From: Telopea speciosissima
Taxonomy: Eukaryota > Streptophyta > Magnoliopsida > Proteales > Proteaceae
Assembly: GCF_018873765.1 (NCBI RefSeq)
Contig: NC_057925.1
Span: 12,163,568 to 12,227,567, forward strand
DNA: 64,000 nucleotides
Direction of reading: 5' to 3'
This document shows positions 33,156-44,464 of the stretch, in pieces. The notes below the pieces were generated by a model that searched no databases, was not told the DNA's origin, and worked only from the letters and a program-made list of their open reading frames with translations. Position 1 is the stretch's first letter; every line of letters starts with the position of its first letter. Made by a program: the position numbers and the translations under genes.

Positions 33156-34861
33156 ATGGCTAAGACCTTTTCTATTTCCCTACTTTCACTTTGTTTGCTT
33201 CCTCATTTCTTCTTGGCAAATTGCTCAATTCCCCTCTCCCCTGCTTTATATGTATTTGGAGATTCTCTTGTAGATAGTGGAAATAATGATTTCCTTAATA
33301 CAACTGCAAAAGTGAATTATAAACCATATGGCATAGACTTTCCAACTGGTCCAACAGGCAGATTCAGCAATGGCAACACTTTTGCAGATTTCTTAGGTAA
33401 GTGACTAATTGTGATTCAACTTATGCAGTGATCAAGAAGATATGGTCATGGTTCATACCCATCACCTGCTAATCTACGGCCCAGCTGCCCATCCTGCCTA
33501 TGCTGCACAGACACAGGTGCGCACACAAAGACCACCTTACCCTCACTCGGGAAACGTGTTTGGGCAGGGGTAAGGTGGTCTTTGCAAGAGCGCCTATGTC
33601 TACGCAGCATAGACAGGACGGGCAGCTGCACTGTAGAGGATCCAAATCCGTAAATCTTGTCTTCTTTTCCTTACAGTAGCTCAATCACCCCCCCCCCCCC
33701 CCCCCACCTCCCTCTCCTTTCTCTGATAAGATATTTGTTGATTTTGTGACTTTGATTGGCAGCTCAGTATCTTGGGTTACCCTTTGCCCCTCCATATTTA
33801 GGTCTTTCAAAGGCTCAAAAGGGTAAAACCATTACTGGAATGAATTATGCATCAGGATCAGCCGGCATACTTCGAAAAACAGGATCAGCAATAGTAAGTA
33901 ATGAAACACAATATTAGTACGAATTATGGAAGATTGGAGAAAAATGTTCAAATGTTAACCTCAGTAACCTTATGGGTTTGTCATGTAGGGAATTAATATA
34001 CCATTGCAGATACAGCTTAAGTTGTTCCAAGAGACTGTTAAACATTACTTGCCCAAGAACTTTAAAACCGAGGAAGAGCTTTTATACTACTTATCCAAGT
34101 CCATTTTTGTGGTAAACATAGGCAGCAATGACTATCTCAACAACTATCTCCAACCTGCACATTACGATAGTAGTCGCCTGTACAACCCGGTGCAATTCGC
34201 CGGTATCCTCAGAAAAGAACTCAAAAAAAGTCTACAGGTACTGACATAAACACATCAATCGTTGCAATTGATTAATCTCTTTTCTGATTCACATTTTTTG
34301 GCTATACAATTGCAGGATCTTTATGAATTGGGAGCCAGAAAGTTTTTGGTATTCAATCTTGGCCCTAGTGGGTGTACACCATTCTTAGTATATAGCGAAA
34401 AGCTTGCAAGTGGATGTGCAGAGAATGTAAATCAGTTAGTATCCCTCTACAATGAAGGCTTGCCAGATATGTTACAAGAACTGAGAACCAGCCTCAAGGG
34501 TTCAAATTTTGTTCTGGCAGAATTTTATGAAGCCAGCTATGATTTGAACCAAAACCCTTCTAAATATGGTACTAATTAAATTTTTAAAAAAAAAAGGTTT
34601 TCCTATACTTGATCAATTAATTATTCTCCTAACTAGAAATTCACTGTTGTAGGGTTCACAAGTAGAAGCAATTGTTGTGTTGTAAACAATGCAACTGCAC
34701 AATGTGCCCATGGTGTCCAACCTTGCTTGGATAGGACTACACATATCTACTGGGATGCAGTTCATCCAACACAAGCAGCAAACTTCTTGTTTGCAACAGG
34801 TTGCTTCTTTTATACTGCCCAGTGTACTCCAATAAACATTCAGCAGCTCACTCAGACATAA
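33156..34861 (+). CDS. GDSL esterase/lipase, gene 1 of the cluster
   Basis: Secreted SGNH-family hydrolase, expected to cleave ester or lipid substrates in the cell wall or apoplast; substrate unknown. Five exons: 33156-33396, 33763-33893, 33989-34237, 34316-34568 and 34653-34861, all GT-AG, giving 1083 bp and 360 aa, the usual family size. Signal peptide about residues 1-23 ([19 protein letters not shown]). Catalytic blocks: [11 protein letters not shown] with Ser37, [16 protein letters not shown] at 169-172, and WDAVHP with Asp326 and His329; all are present. I chose ATG 33156 over the in-frame ATG 33132 because the other copies start at the equivalent MA(K/N). Intron 1 is long (366 bp) because it carries a snapback repeat and a poly-C run. 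Confidence 0.92.
33473..33645. repeat. Snapback element in intron 1 of GDSL gene 1
   Basis: Arms 'cagctgcccatcctgcctatgctgc' type and its near reverse complement, with inner pair 'aaagaccaccttacc'/'ggtaaggtggtcttt'. Absent from intron 1 of the other two genes (117 and 131 bp), so inserted after duplication. Confidence 0.75.
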
Positions 34862-37800
34862 TAACTGATGCAGTTTGCAGCTAGAAGGAAGAGAAAGATA
34901 AGAGTCTTCTTGAGGTTAAGTGTGGTTCATCATTGAACCAATTTTTAACCTAATCCAATTTGTAACATGTTAATTACTGCCATTACAGCATATGTATGGA
35001 GGGTTTCGTTAGTTGAGTTAATTTCTGTTTTAGAGAGATTATAAGTCTTTATTTTCTTATTTATATGGATGTAAGTCACTCGATATTTTCACATTGGGTG
35101 ATAATGGAATATTGAATAGTATAGGCTAGAACTCACGGCGTAAGTGCTACATGCTTCATTTCTCTCTCATCTCTATTTTGTTGAACAGTGATGGCCACTG
35201 AGGGGGGGATGAATCATTGGAGTCTTAAACTTTTCTCTTAATAGCTAGGTTCACTTCACAGTTCACCTATTTATATCCCTGGCACTCTACACAGTCACTG
35301 ATTTAATCCTTTCAAATGCAAAATCATACCACTAACCATTATTTAGCTAGTAACCCGCCTCAGGCACACATGACTACACTCACAACCCCTACTGCCAAGA
35401 GTTGATGATCACAATGCTGCCAAGAATTGTTATGTCAACTGCTAGAGATCCTTCACTCAATCACACATTCTCAATCACTGTTGGAGGCCCCTCACTGATA
35501 GCTTAAATATACACGCATAGTCATATACACACCCCAATCTGACTATCAAAGGCTCTACCAGGTGTGTACAACCATCTTACAGAAAAACACTTCTAACAAT
35601 AAAAAACAAGAATCCACAACACAGGAAAATACGTGCTTCCCTACGTGCATAGAGTAATGGTCACTTAGACCTTAGTATCTTCTCAATATTAATTTTCTCA
35701 ACATGAAATTGAGAGCCCACACCCATGGCAGATGATGGTTCAATCACACTTAGGACATCTGACTTGCTTCAAACCCTAAAAATAAAGACAAGGGGTGTTA
35801 CCCCAATGGTTTCCCAACATTCACTGGTAACCTGCACTATGTCCAGATACAACTGGATAACTCAATGAAAATAATTGGGCTTATATGAATGCCCCACAAT
35901 GTCAAACACATCTAGCCTAGATCTTTGCAGTAATACAACCTAGCTAGCATATACAAAGAAATACACTATATCAAAATGACATGCTAGTGGATAAGGACTG
36001 CCCACAACATGCTATGTCTCTGATCACTTGTATTCCGGAGATGAACTAGGATGACTACTGGCTCATTAGAATCTTCAACTCTTACCAAACAGATAGAATG
36101 TTCATGTGTGCTCTATCACTGATGTCTTGAAGTGGTTCCTGAGAATGTGGGAAACCATGTCTTCCTCCTTCTGCTTTCTTTTCCTTTCATTCTTTTCTTT
36201 TCTCTCCTTTTAATTTTTTATTTTTTTTGTCTTTTTGTACTAGACCTCCACTGAATTTGAGATTGAGCCCTTGCTTCTTCTTCCTTCCTCTTTTCATTCT
36301 TTTTCTTATCTCTTTCTTCCCCTCTTCTTTTCTTCTCTTTTATGCTATAACCATCACATAAAAAAATTGCAGTGAAACTTACCTACCTTAGTGGAATCAT
36401 TAATGGAGCTCCATGGACACACAAGCACAGGTAGGGGATGGATTCTATCAAAAAAACAAAAAAAAAAGTAGGTGATGGATTCACCACATAAAACAAGGGG
36501 CAGTGGGGGGTTTTTTTTTTCCGCTCCACAAACGCTTCTATCTCATTCTTCTTGTCATTCCAATGGATAGAGCTCTCAAAAACGAGAAGACTGCAACTTC
36601 AATCGTCCCAAACGGAGTTAGGATGAGAGAGATATGCTTGATTGAAGTTTGGCCATTCACAGGGATCAGAATAGAATCTTGTAGATAGCGCGGCGCACGC
36701 TTGCACGCGTAACACCTTAGCTGTATTTAATCCTGTGTGTTTGCTGTACATTGCCACACTTAATAATGACCCATGGATCAGAATATTGGAAAGAGAATTA
36801 AACAAAGGCCGTCTGATCATGTCAGGCTCGTCAGAGGCTGTAATTGGCAATCCACGTTTCGGCCTATCATTGGCCGGTCAGGGAGAGGCTATTTCTGGCC
36901 TTCCGATCTTCAGTAAAAAGATTGAAATCTTCCTGGCCTTTAGATCTTATGAATAGCGTCAAACCGGCCCTTGAGCAACAAAACCCAACCATATAGAATC
37001 TCTTTTGAGCATACGTTGTAGCAGCTTTTCATGGGATAAGGGACTACAGTCTAGCTTGCTTGATAAGATCTGACCATTCGTTCGAATAAAAAAAGCGGGA
37101 AACACCGTCAGATCTCGGGCTATAATTAAATGGCATCTTCTATCTTCCTCACCATGTGCGCATCACACTAGATCTCCTATCCATAGCTGTCCTAACGTGC
37201 AATCATGGTGTACCAAGGCTCAGTGCAACTTCAATAACAGAGCACGCAATAGAATATTTTGCTCCATACGACGTGCCATTTATGTGCACCCTCACATCAG
37301 ATGTCAAATGGGAATACTCCCTGATGATGCCCATCTCACGGTTGGTAAACCCTGACCCAGTCAATAGTTTACTGCAAGTGTATGATAGAGCACCAATATT
37401 CTCTGTCCTCCCAGCCTACCACAGAGCCCGAAATAGAATCTAGACCATAACTTCTTCAATTTAGCTCTGATTTGAGCACCATTTTCGGCCATGTGTCAAT
37501 GAACACTACCAATCTTAATTGGCCACATCAACAAGCAACTTTACTGTTTTTTGGTGTTTGTTATATTTTGTTTTAGGTTCACCTTTCTGCCTATTTGTTA
37601 ATTTCATTCTAATGGGTGTCTTGCCTCCCTTTTGTGATGGAATCTCCATCAAACTTTCTTATTAAGTGTTGGAGCTCTCGGAATAAAAATATACTCCAAC
37701 AAATATAAAAAAAATGAAGAGATAAATCACAGAAGTTTACTTATTTAATCTTGGTTTGGGTTATATATATATATATATCTATGTGTGTTGGGGCTTTTGT

Positions 37801-37925
37801 CCAAGGGGATTTATTTGTAAATGGTCACCTTAATGGTTCCTCAGGTCGATGTATATGATGTTGATCAGAAGTCAACATTTGAATTTAAAAGTGATTATGA
37901 GAAAAACTGTTGAAAATAAATTATA
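34862..37925. repeat. 3' flank of GDSL gene 1 and degenerate repeat DNA
   Basis: 34862-35185 is the likely 3' UTR and flank. From 35201 a G-run plus ATGAATCATTGG opens a 2.2-kb stretch resembling 11276-13416 in style, with a pyrimidine-rich part at 36160-36350. 36525-37440 has no gene and reads like decayed LTR sequence. The open frames are not supported. Confidence 0.3.
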
Positions 37926-37933
37926 TCAACGAT

Positions 37934-38452
37934 TAGGGCTGCAACAGGGTCGGGTTGGGTCGGGTTTTTTAGAACCCTAGCCCAACTCTGAGTCCCCTTA
38001 GCTAGGCTCAGGATCTAGAACATCCAACCCTAACCAGCCCTCAGGGTCAGGCCGGGTTGACCTGTTGGTCCTGATCATGGAGTGGGGGAAGGGAGAGATG
38101 CATTGACTAAATTGAGTTGGAGAGAAAATTATCAATTTACATAAAATAATACTATAATAAAATATATTATCACTTATTATCTTCATATATAATATATTAT
38201 ATAACAAAATATGTGACATTTAAAGGTTATAATATATAGAGCATATCTATTTATATATTATCGTATAACTTAAAATAGGGTCGGGTCGGGCTCAGCCCGA
38301 GGCCTCAACCCTAGCCCGACCCAACCCTGACACAGGGCCAGAAATTTCCAGCCTTGATCGCCCTCAAGGCCAGGTATCTCAACCCAGGCCCTGTTCGGGC
38401 TCAGGGCGGGCCAAGGTAGGTTCGGGCCAACAAGGCAAAACTTACACCCCTA
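37934..38452. mobile_element. hAT-like non-autonomous element
   Basis: Begins TAGGGCTGCAAC, ends CTTACACCCCTA; flanks TCAACGAT (37926-37933) and TCAGTGAT (38453-38460) match at 6 of 8. Ends are GGGTCGGG/CCCGACCC-rich, the middle AT-rich. Confidence 0.6.
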
Positions 38453-38639
38453 TCAGTGATGGAGACTCATGATAAGTTCCAATTATTAGCCAAATATTTT
38501 ATTGATGAACATAAAAGTAAATATATATTTATATAATTATCTATACATTAGCTTAATCCAAGAGGGCGTCAAACCATTACGTGGAACAGGGTTAAAAACT
38601 TGTTTTATTATGTGTATAAGATTATTGCCATGAAGTTTG

Positions 38640-39700
38640 ATTCCATGTGAGGTATCATTGAATCTAGTCTCATAAAGAGGTGGTCAACATTGATGATGAG
38701 GAGAAACTTCAAAGTGATTATTTTAAATATCTGGGTTCTATTGTAAATAAAGAATGAGATATAAAGGATAAGGGTGTCAAAATCAAATTGAAACCGTTCA
38801 TCGAAATCGAATCGAATCGGTTAAACCATAATCGACAAACCATTTAGTTAAATGGTCCGGTTATGGTTTTAAAAATGACACCGTTTTTTTAATTGGTTTG
38901 GTTCGATTTAGACCGATAAATCCAACGGTTTCAAACCGTATAATCCAATTAAACTCGATTATAACCAAACCATCTAATTATTTAAAAACCTAATCAAAAC
39001 CTAGCAAGTAGCAACTACTAAGTAGTCACGTTTCTTCATAAATGAAATCACATTTCTTCATAAATGATTTTCTTTCTCAAAAAAAAAATAATAATAACTT
39101 AGTAAGTAATAAGTAATAACTAACTATTAACTAATAACTGGTATTAGTAAATAGAGTAGTAAATGTGTATAGAACCGTCAAATCGAAATCAAGTAAAATC
39201 GTATAGAAGCATTTAACCGAAACCATTTAAAAATCATTTAACCGAAACCGTTTACTAAATGGTCCAGGTTTTGCTTATGAGACCGTTTAGTTAAACAGTC
39301 TGGTTAAGTTTTCTATCCTCAAGCAGTCAAAACCAAATTGAACCGAACTGTTTAATCGAAACTGAACCGTTTAACACCCTTAATAAAGGATGATGTTTCC
39401 CAAAGAATTAAAATAGGATGGATGAACTTATGTGATCGGTGTATTCCTTTAAAGCTTATAGGAAAGTTTTATAGAATGGTCAAACAACTGACTATAGTGT
39501 TTGATGCATAATGTTGGGCAATTTAGAAGCAACATATAGTTAAACTAAGTGTAGTGGAGATGAGGATGTTGAGATGGATGCGTGGTAAGATCAAGAAGGA
39601 TAAAAAAGAATGACTATATTAGAGTTGAGTCAGGAGTAGCCCCTATATAAGAAAAGCTACGAGAGAATCGTTTGAGGTGGCATAGCCATGTCCATCAAAG
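38640..39700 (+). pseudogene. RTE-type LINE fragment interrupted by a hAT-like element
   Basis: The C-terminal part of a plant RTE-like LINE reverse transcriptase. 38690-38768 reads ...DYFKYLGSIVNKE, and after the hAT insertion 39391 onward reads DVSQRIKIGWM, then VVEMRMLRWMRGKIKKDK. Two or more stops and lost codons make it a relic. The reading frame runs across the insertion point if the hAT element and one copy of its 8-bp duplication are ignored. Both ends of the fragment are vague. Confidence 0.7.
38769..39382. mobile_element. hAT-like element (copy C) with perfect 8-bp duplication
   Basis: 614 bp, TAAGGGTGTCAAAATC...AACACCCTTA, flanked by ATAAAGGA at 38761-38768 and 39383-39390. Same family as copies A and D. 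Filled with 'gaaaccgttta' blocks; no transposase. Confidence 0.85.
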
Positions 39701-39924
39701 GCCTTTGGGTTTTCTATATATGGGTTTATGAGACATATTTCAAACTATTTCCAGGTAAGTTGACACAAAATTTCAAGGGATCTTCCCAAACCCCCCCCCC
39801 AAGACATGTGCTTTGCTATTTGATGAGACGTTTTAGAGAAAAATATTTGACAAATCTGAAAAGATCTGCCAATAAATCAAATCAATGGGGACAGGTCAAT
39901 ATAAATTGGAGAAGAGTATGGACT

Positions 39925-40065
39925 AGGATCCTCTACAGTACCGATGGGGGCGGTAGTGCACATCCGATGGCACAACAGAGGTCAGGTGGCACACATGGCA
40001 CACATGGCCTCTACTGTGCCGTCAGATGTGCACTGCCGCCCCGCCGGTACGTACTGCAGAGGATT
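39925..40065. repeat. Snapback element
   Basis: Arms 'aggatcctctacagtaccga' and 'gtacgtactgcagaggatt' pair, with inner 'cggtagtgcacatccga'/'tcagatgtgcactgccg'. Its outer 'ggatcctctacagt' block also occurs, reversed, at the end of the gene 1 intron snapback. Confidence 0.65.
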
Positions 40066-40619
40066 TTAATTTTGTAAAGGAGCATGACCCTTGTGTGTGC
40101 ACAGAGGCCAATGACAGTGCACAAGGAAGCATCAATAGGGATATCATTTCGTATTTCATGGGGCGACGGGGTGGTCATTTCACCCTATGTGTTTGGTGCA
40201 AGTACCACGCTTCCTCACAAAAATCAGCTTGCCATATACATTTAGATGTTTTTTAGAATCAAGGTTGACCAGAATGGGAACGCATCAATCGATACAATCT
40301 ACTTATTTTGTGGGGTTAAATTAATCAAATATTTATTTATTTTTCAGGGACAAGAATCTAGGGTTAGTGTTAATCAATAAGTTGTCAAGACTTAGTAAAC
40401 ATATCTTCAATATAGAAATTGAAAGAATCAAATTTGAATAAGTTTCAACAAATCCAAAAGGAAAATTTGTTGTTGAAAACTAGTATTTATATGTATTGGT
40501 TTTTTAAATGAAGGTTCGGTTGCATCTGGTCCACACCCTTCTACCATTTGATGATTCAAAACTCCATTAGGAGAATTCCACTTTGGTAGGTTTGTAATAC
40601 TAATTTTGTTTGAATTAGT

Positions 40620-40732
40620 CAAGTTAACCATTTTGACAAAATGGGGCGCTTAGTTGCGAAAAAATTGCACGGCAAGTTATAACCATTTTGACAATATGGG
40701 GCGTTAAGTTACGAAAAAACTTGCACATTTAA
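40620..40732. repeat. Tandem duplication of about 53 bp upstream of GDSL gene 2
   Basis: 'aaccattttgacaaaatggg' at about 40628 and 'aaccattttgacaatatggg' at about 40681, each followed by 'aagttgcgaaaaa'-type sequence. A single related copy lies upstream of GDSL gene 3 at about 59340. Confidence 0.7.
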
Positions 40733-40770
40733 AGCACGGGGGACAAACAATAAAGAAAACAAAATATAAA

Positions 40771-41501
40771 GGAGCAATTACTATCATTATCCGACATTTA
40801 GCCTATATTTATTAAAATTACCCTATCTTAAACTTCTTTTCTGAAACTACTCTGCTTTAAAACTTTTACAGCTCCTCTATCCTCATGTTTTTAAATACCT
40901 AGATTTCTCTTCTTTTTCACCTAATAACATGCTAATCTATTTAACCTACCATTCTTTTTCTATTTTTTACTATTTTTTTTATTTTAGTAAAAAATGAAAG
41001 CACCCACCCGCTTCTTCTCTCTCTTGTATTTTACTCCATTCGATTTTTTTGAAAAATGAGTTTTCTAACCATTTTACCTCTTGTCTGTGCCGTGCTATCG
41101 ATACGGTATTAACAAAGTATCCGTGACTAGCAAAACTAGTACGTATCGATCGATACTTAGAACCATGATCTGTTCGAAGAAGAACGATGAGGATGAAATG
41201 TTAAATAAAAAAATTGAAGAAAAAAATGAGTAGAGTAAAAAATGGGAGAGAGAAGAAGCAGGTGGGAGCTTTCATTATTACTATTTTAATGACAAAAATA
41301 GTAAAAAATAGAAGAAGAATGGTAGGTTAAATAGATTAGCAAGTTACTAGGTGAAAAGGAAGGGCAATCTGGGTATTTAAAAACATGAGGGTAGAAGGAG
41401 ATGTAAAAGTTTAAAAGTAGGGTAGTTTCAGAAAAAAAATTTAAGGTAGGATAATTTTAGTAAATATAGGCTAAGTATAGGGTAATGATAGTAATTACTT
41501 C
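40771..41501. mobile_element. Mutator-like MITE upstream of GDSL gene 2
   Basis: 731 bp with long inverted repeats of roughly 250 bp (starting GGAGCAATTACTATCATTA; the other end GAAGTAATTACTATCATTA) and a perfect 9-bp duplication AAATATAAA (40762-40770 and 41502-41510). No coding capacity in the centre. It lies 237 bp before the gene 2 start codon and is absent from the homologous upstream of gene 3. Confidence 0.85.
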
Positions 41502-41696
41502 AAATATAAACTCTCCAGTCATCAAACCATATTTTGTATTGTATTGTTTTTTCAACACTAACTCATAGACTCAATTTGATTGGTTATATTCTTATTTCAA
41601 CTACCAGAGGTCAGCTACCAAATGAATATTCCTCAAATTGACCACTAATCACTCATTATTCATTAAAGAAATACAATTAGAGTCACTCCCTCTTCC

Positions 41697-41702
41697 TATA
41701 AG
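41697..41702 (+). promoter_or_regulatory. TATA box of GDSL gene 2
   Basis: TATAAG in the conserved CTTCCTATAA block, 42 bp before ATG 41739; weaker than the TATAAA of the other two copies. Confidence 0.5.
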
Positions 41703-41738
41703 ATTCATTTGGCCAATCAAGACAGAATTCAAGAAAAC

Positions 41739-43288
41739 ATGGCTAACACCTTTCCTATGTTCTTACTCTCACTTTGCTTATTTTCTCAGTTCTTCTTGGC
41801 TAAGTGCTCAATTCCCCTTTCCCCTGCTTTATATGTATTTGGAGATTCTATTGTAGATAGTGGCAATAATGATTTCCTTAATACATCTGCAAAAGCAAAT
41901 TACAAACCATATGGCATAGACTTCCCAGCTGGTCCAACAGGCAGATTCACTAATGGCAACACTTTTGCAGATTTTTTAGGTAAGTGGGTTTTTAAGATTG
42001 AAAATTAATATATCAACAAGACAGAGGATTAGAACTAGCTATAATGATTTTACAGTAAACTTTGCCTTCTGTTCACTATAAACTTTATTTTTTCAGCTCA
42101 GTATTTGGGGTTACCTTTTGTCCCTCCATACTTGGGTCTTTCAAAGGCACAAAAGAGTAAAACAATTACTGGAATGAATTATGCATCAGGATCAGCTGGT
42201 GTCCTCCGAAAATCGGGAAAAATAGTTGTAAGTTCTTATATATGGTACCTAGTTTTCATGCATAGTATCTGTTTGAACAAAGGTTTGTACCAACAATTCA
42301 TTAATTATCTAAAATTTGAGAAAAATCTTTTGACTGTTAACTGCAGTAAGGCTTGGAGAAATTAACTAATCTTCCCTTGTGGGTTTTTGATGCAGGGAAT
42401 GAATTTAGAGTTGCAGAAACAGATTGAATTTTTCCAAGCAACTGTAAATCATTACTTGCCAAAGAACTTTAAGAACAAGGAAGAGCTTTCACAGTATTTA
42501 TCCAAGTCCATTTTTGTGGTAGAGATAGGCATCAATGACTATTTGGCAAATTATCTCCTACCAACATATTACAATAGTAGTCACCTATACAGCCCGAAGC
42601 AATTTTCCGGTATCCTCTTGAAAAAACTCAAAAAAGGTTTACAGGTACTGACATAAACACATCAAACCCTTGAAACGGATTTAATTAAGCTCTTTTCTGG
42701 TCACATTTAATCTCAATTGTGGCTCTGCACTTGCAGGATCTTTACAAATTGGGAGCCAGGAAGTTTGTGGTATTCAATATCGCCGCAATTGGGTGTATAC
42801 CATCAGCATTATCCAGCAAAAATCTTACAAGTGGATGTGTTGAGGATGAAAATCAGTTAGTATCAATATATAATGAAGGGCTTCCAGATATGTTACACGA
42901 ACTGAATGCCAGCCTTAAGGGTTCAACTTTTGTTCTGGGTGACCTTTATGGATTGATCTATGACTTGAACCAAACCCCTTACAAATATGGTTAGATTTTG
43001 CCTTCCTATACTTATTTTTTGATGATCAAGCTTTCCTATAGTCAGGTTTAACTAATTAGAAAATTCACTCTTGCAGGATTCAGAAATAGAAGCCCATGTT
43101 GTGTTATAGATAAAGCAACTTTTCTGTGCCAAAAAGATGTCAAACCTTGCGTAAATAGGACTTCACATATCTTCTGGGATACAGCCCATCCATCGCAACA
43201 AACACACTTGTTGCTTGCGAATGGTTGCTTCACCGACACTACATGGTGTACTCCAATAAATATCCTGCAGCTCACGCGAAAACAATAA
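41739..43288 (+). CDS. GDSL esterase/lipase, gene 2 of the cluster
   Basis: Five exons: 41739-41979, 42097-42227, 42396-42644, 42737-42989 and 43077-43288, all GT-AG; 1086 bp, 361 aa. Exon sizes and phases equal gene 1 except three extra bases in exon 5. Signal peptide about 1-23 ([19 protein letters not shown]). Catalytic set: Ser37 in [11 protein letters not shown] (Ile replaces the Leu that names the family; Ser is kept), [16 protein letters not shown] at 169-172, WDTAHP with Asp326 and His329. The family's usual role is hydrolysis of esters or lipids outside the cell. It is the most diverged of the three in exon 5 (for example [12 protein letters not shown]). Stop TAA 43286-43288 is followed at once by a snapback insertion. 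Confidence 0.9.
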
Positions 43289-43294
43289 AGGCAC

Positions 43295-43492
43295 CCTTAC
43301 CCTGGACTTGGCTCTTGTGCAGCTCGAAAAACCACCCCAAATACAGGGGGAGGTGGTCATTTCACATGTGGGGCTCAGGTGAGACCCACCTGTGAAATGA
43401 CTACCTTACCCCTGTTTTAGCTGTCGTTTAGCGGTTCCCGCCACAGCTGGATAAGATCTTTTTCCCCTTACCCCCCCCCCCCAAAAAAAAAC
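43295..43492. mobile_element. Snapback insertion in the 3' UTR of GDSL gene 2
   Basis: Inner stem 'aggtggtcatttcaca'/'tgtgaaatgactacct'. GGCAC flanks it on both sides (43290-43294 and 43493-43497). The sequence just after it ('gtaatggtttg') lies directly downstream of the stop in gene 3, so gene 3 shows the empty site. Confidence 0.75.
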
Positions 43493-43869
43493 GGCACTAA
43501 TTATATATTTATATATGTAATGGTTTGAAACCTTAATATGTGCATTTTTTTCACTCTTGCCCCCTGTTCAATCCCCCTCCCTTACAGGCTGCAAACCCAC
43601 CTCCTCTTTGGCAGGAAACGAACTTTACATCACATCTCAACACTCAAATCTGCGTGAATTCAGGTTGGGGAAAAAACAGGATCGTCCTCCAAATATCTAT
43701 GGGAAGATAAAAGGAGGAAGTGAGCTTTCTAAATTACAAACCAAATCTACTAAATCAAACACCTTAAACATAATCATTACATGCAATGTAGATGAATCAA
43801 CGATCAAGTAACCTCAAGCGAAAAAATTAAACCAAACACGAAGAGCAGAAACCCTAGAGATAGATTTAC

Positions 43870-44092
43870 CGGCACAAGTCCTTTCCTTCATAAGCTTGTA
43901 GATGAGAACAAAGATTCCAATAGCGTGAACGGCCTCATCCGCTACAAAGAGATTGTCATGATCGTGAACGATGAAGCGAAGAAATACAAGCGTGGCCATA
44001 CCAGAAACAACGGCAAGGAAAACCTTTACCTTGGGTGGCTGACGCTTCACCCATATCGACACTGCGTGTATTGGCCTTCTCAGTGGCCTCAT
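43870..44092 (-). pseudogene. Orphan first exon of an ERD2-like (KDEL-receptor family) gene
   Basis: Minus strand: 74 open codons plus one base from ATG 44092, then a consensus splice donor (GTAAAT) after CAG-type context at 43870. The peptide starts MRPLRRPIHAVSIWVKRQPP and contains IVHDHDNLFV, AVHAIGIFVLIYKLMKE and TCA, as in the N-terminal half of plant ER-lumen-protein-retaining-receptor-like membrane proteins, which sort proteins between Golgi and ER. About 330 bp of probable intron 1 follow, but no later exon was found before GDSL gene 2 ends at 43288 or elsewhere in the window. The 5' leader (about 44093-44250) also looks preserved. Likely a duplicated gene fragment; a complete gene is not present here. 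Confidence 0.8.
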
Positions 44093-44464
44093 CTCATCTT
44101 CGTCACCGAGAAATCGATGAAACTCCGGCGTAAGAATGGGGTTGGGATGGAGTTGCAGTGGTGGGAGAGAGAGATCCGAGGTAGGTCACCGCCGGAGAGG
44201 AGAGAGACAATCACAGGAAAGGGTAAAGTTGTGAAACCTGCTGTACGGTGAACAGGTTGAGTGGGATTATATATTTAACGGTTAAGATTAAAATTAAAAA
44301 AAAATCAACGGCTCTGATTACACTGTTGTGTTTGGTGTTGGGTTTAACAAAATAACCCGTAGCTCCGCTACCACCCACTCTATAAACTCTATAATGATAG
44401 ATTACCTCTAGCTTGCAGGGTAATCCCACACTCCGCGACTATGCCTTTGGACAGTGATCAGCAT

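Noticed and set aside
32204-33708. Poly-C runs (32204-32220, 33687-33704; also 39789, 43471 and 58811)
   Set aside because: Homopolymer length is unreliable in assemblies; no function inferred.
39688-40256. Open frames 39688-40077 and 40026-40256
   Set aside because: They run across a LINE remnant, a poly-C run and a snapback element; no conserved motif.
43557-44251. Plus-strand open frames opposite the ERD2-like exon
   Set aside because: They are shadows; the minus-strand frame carries the family motifs and a splice donor.
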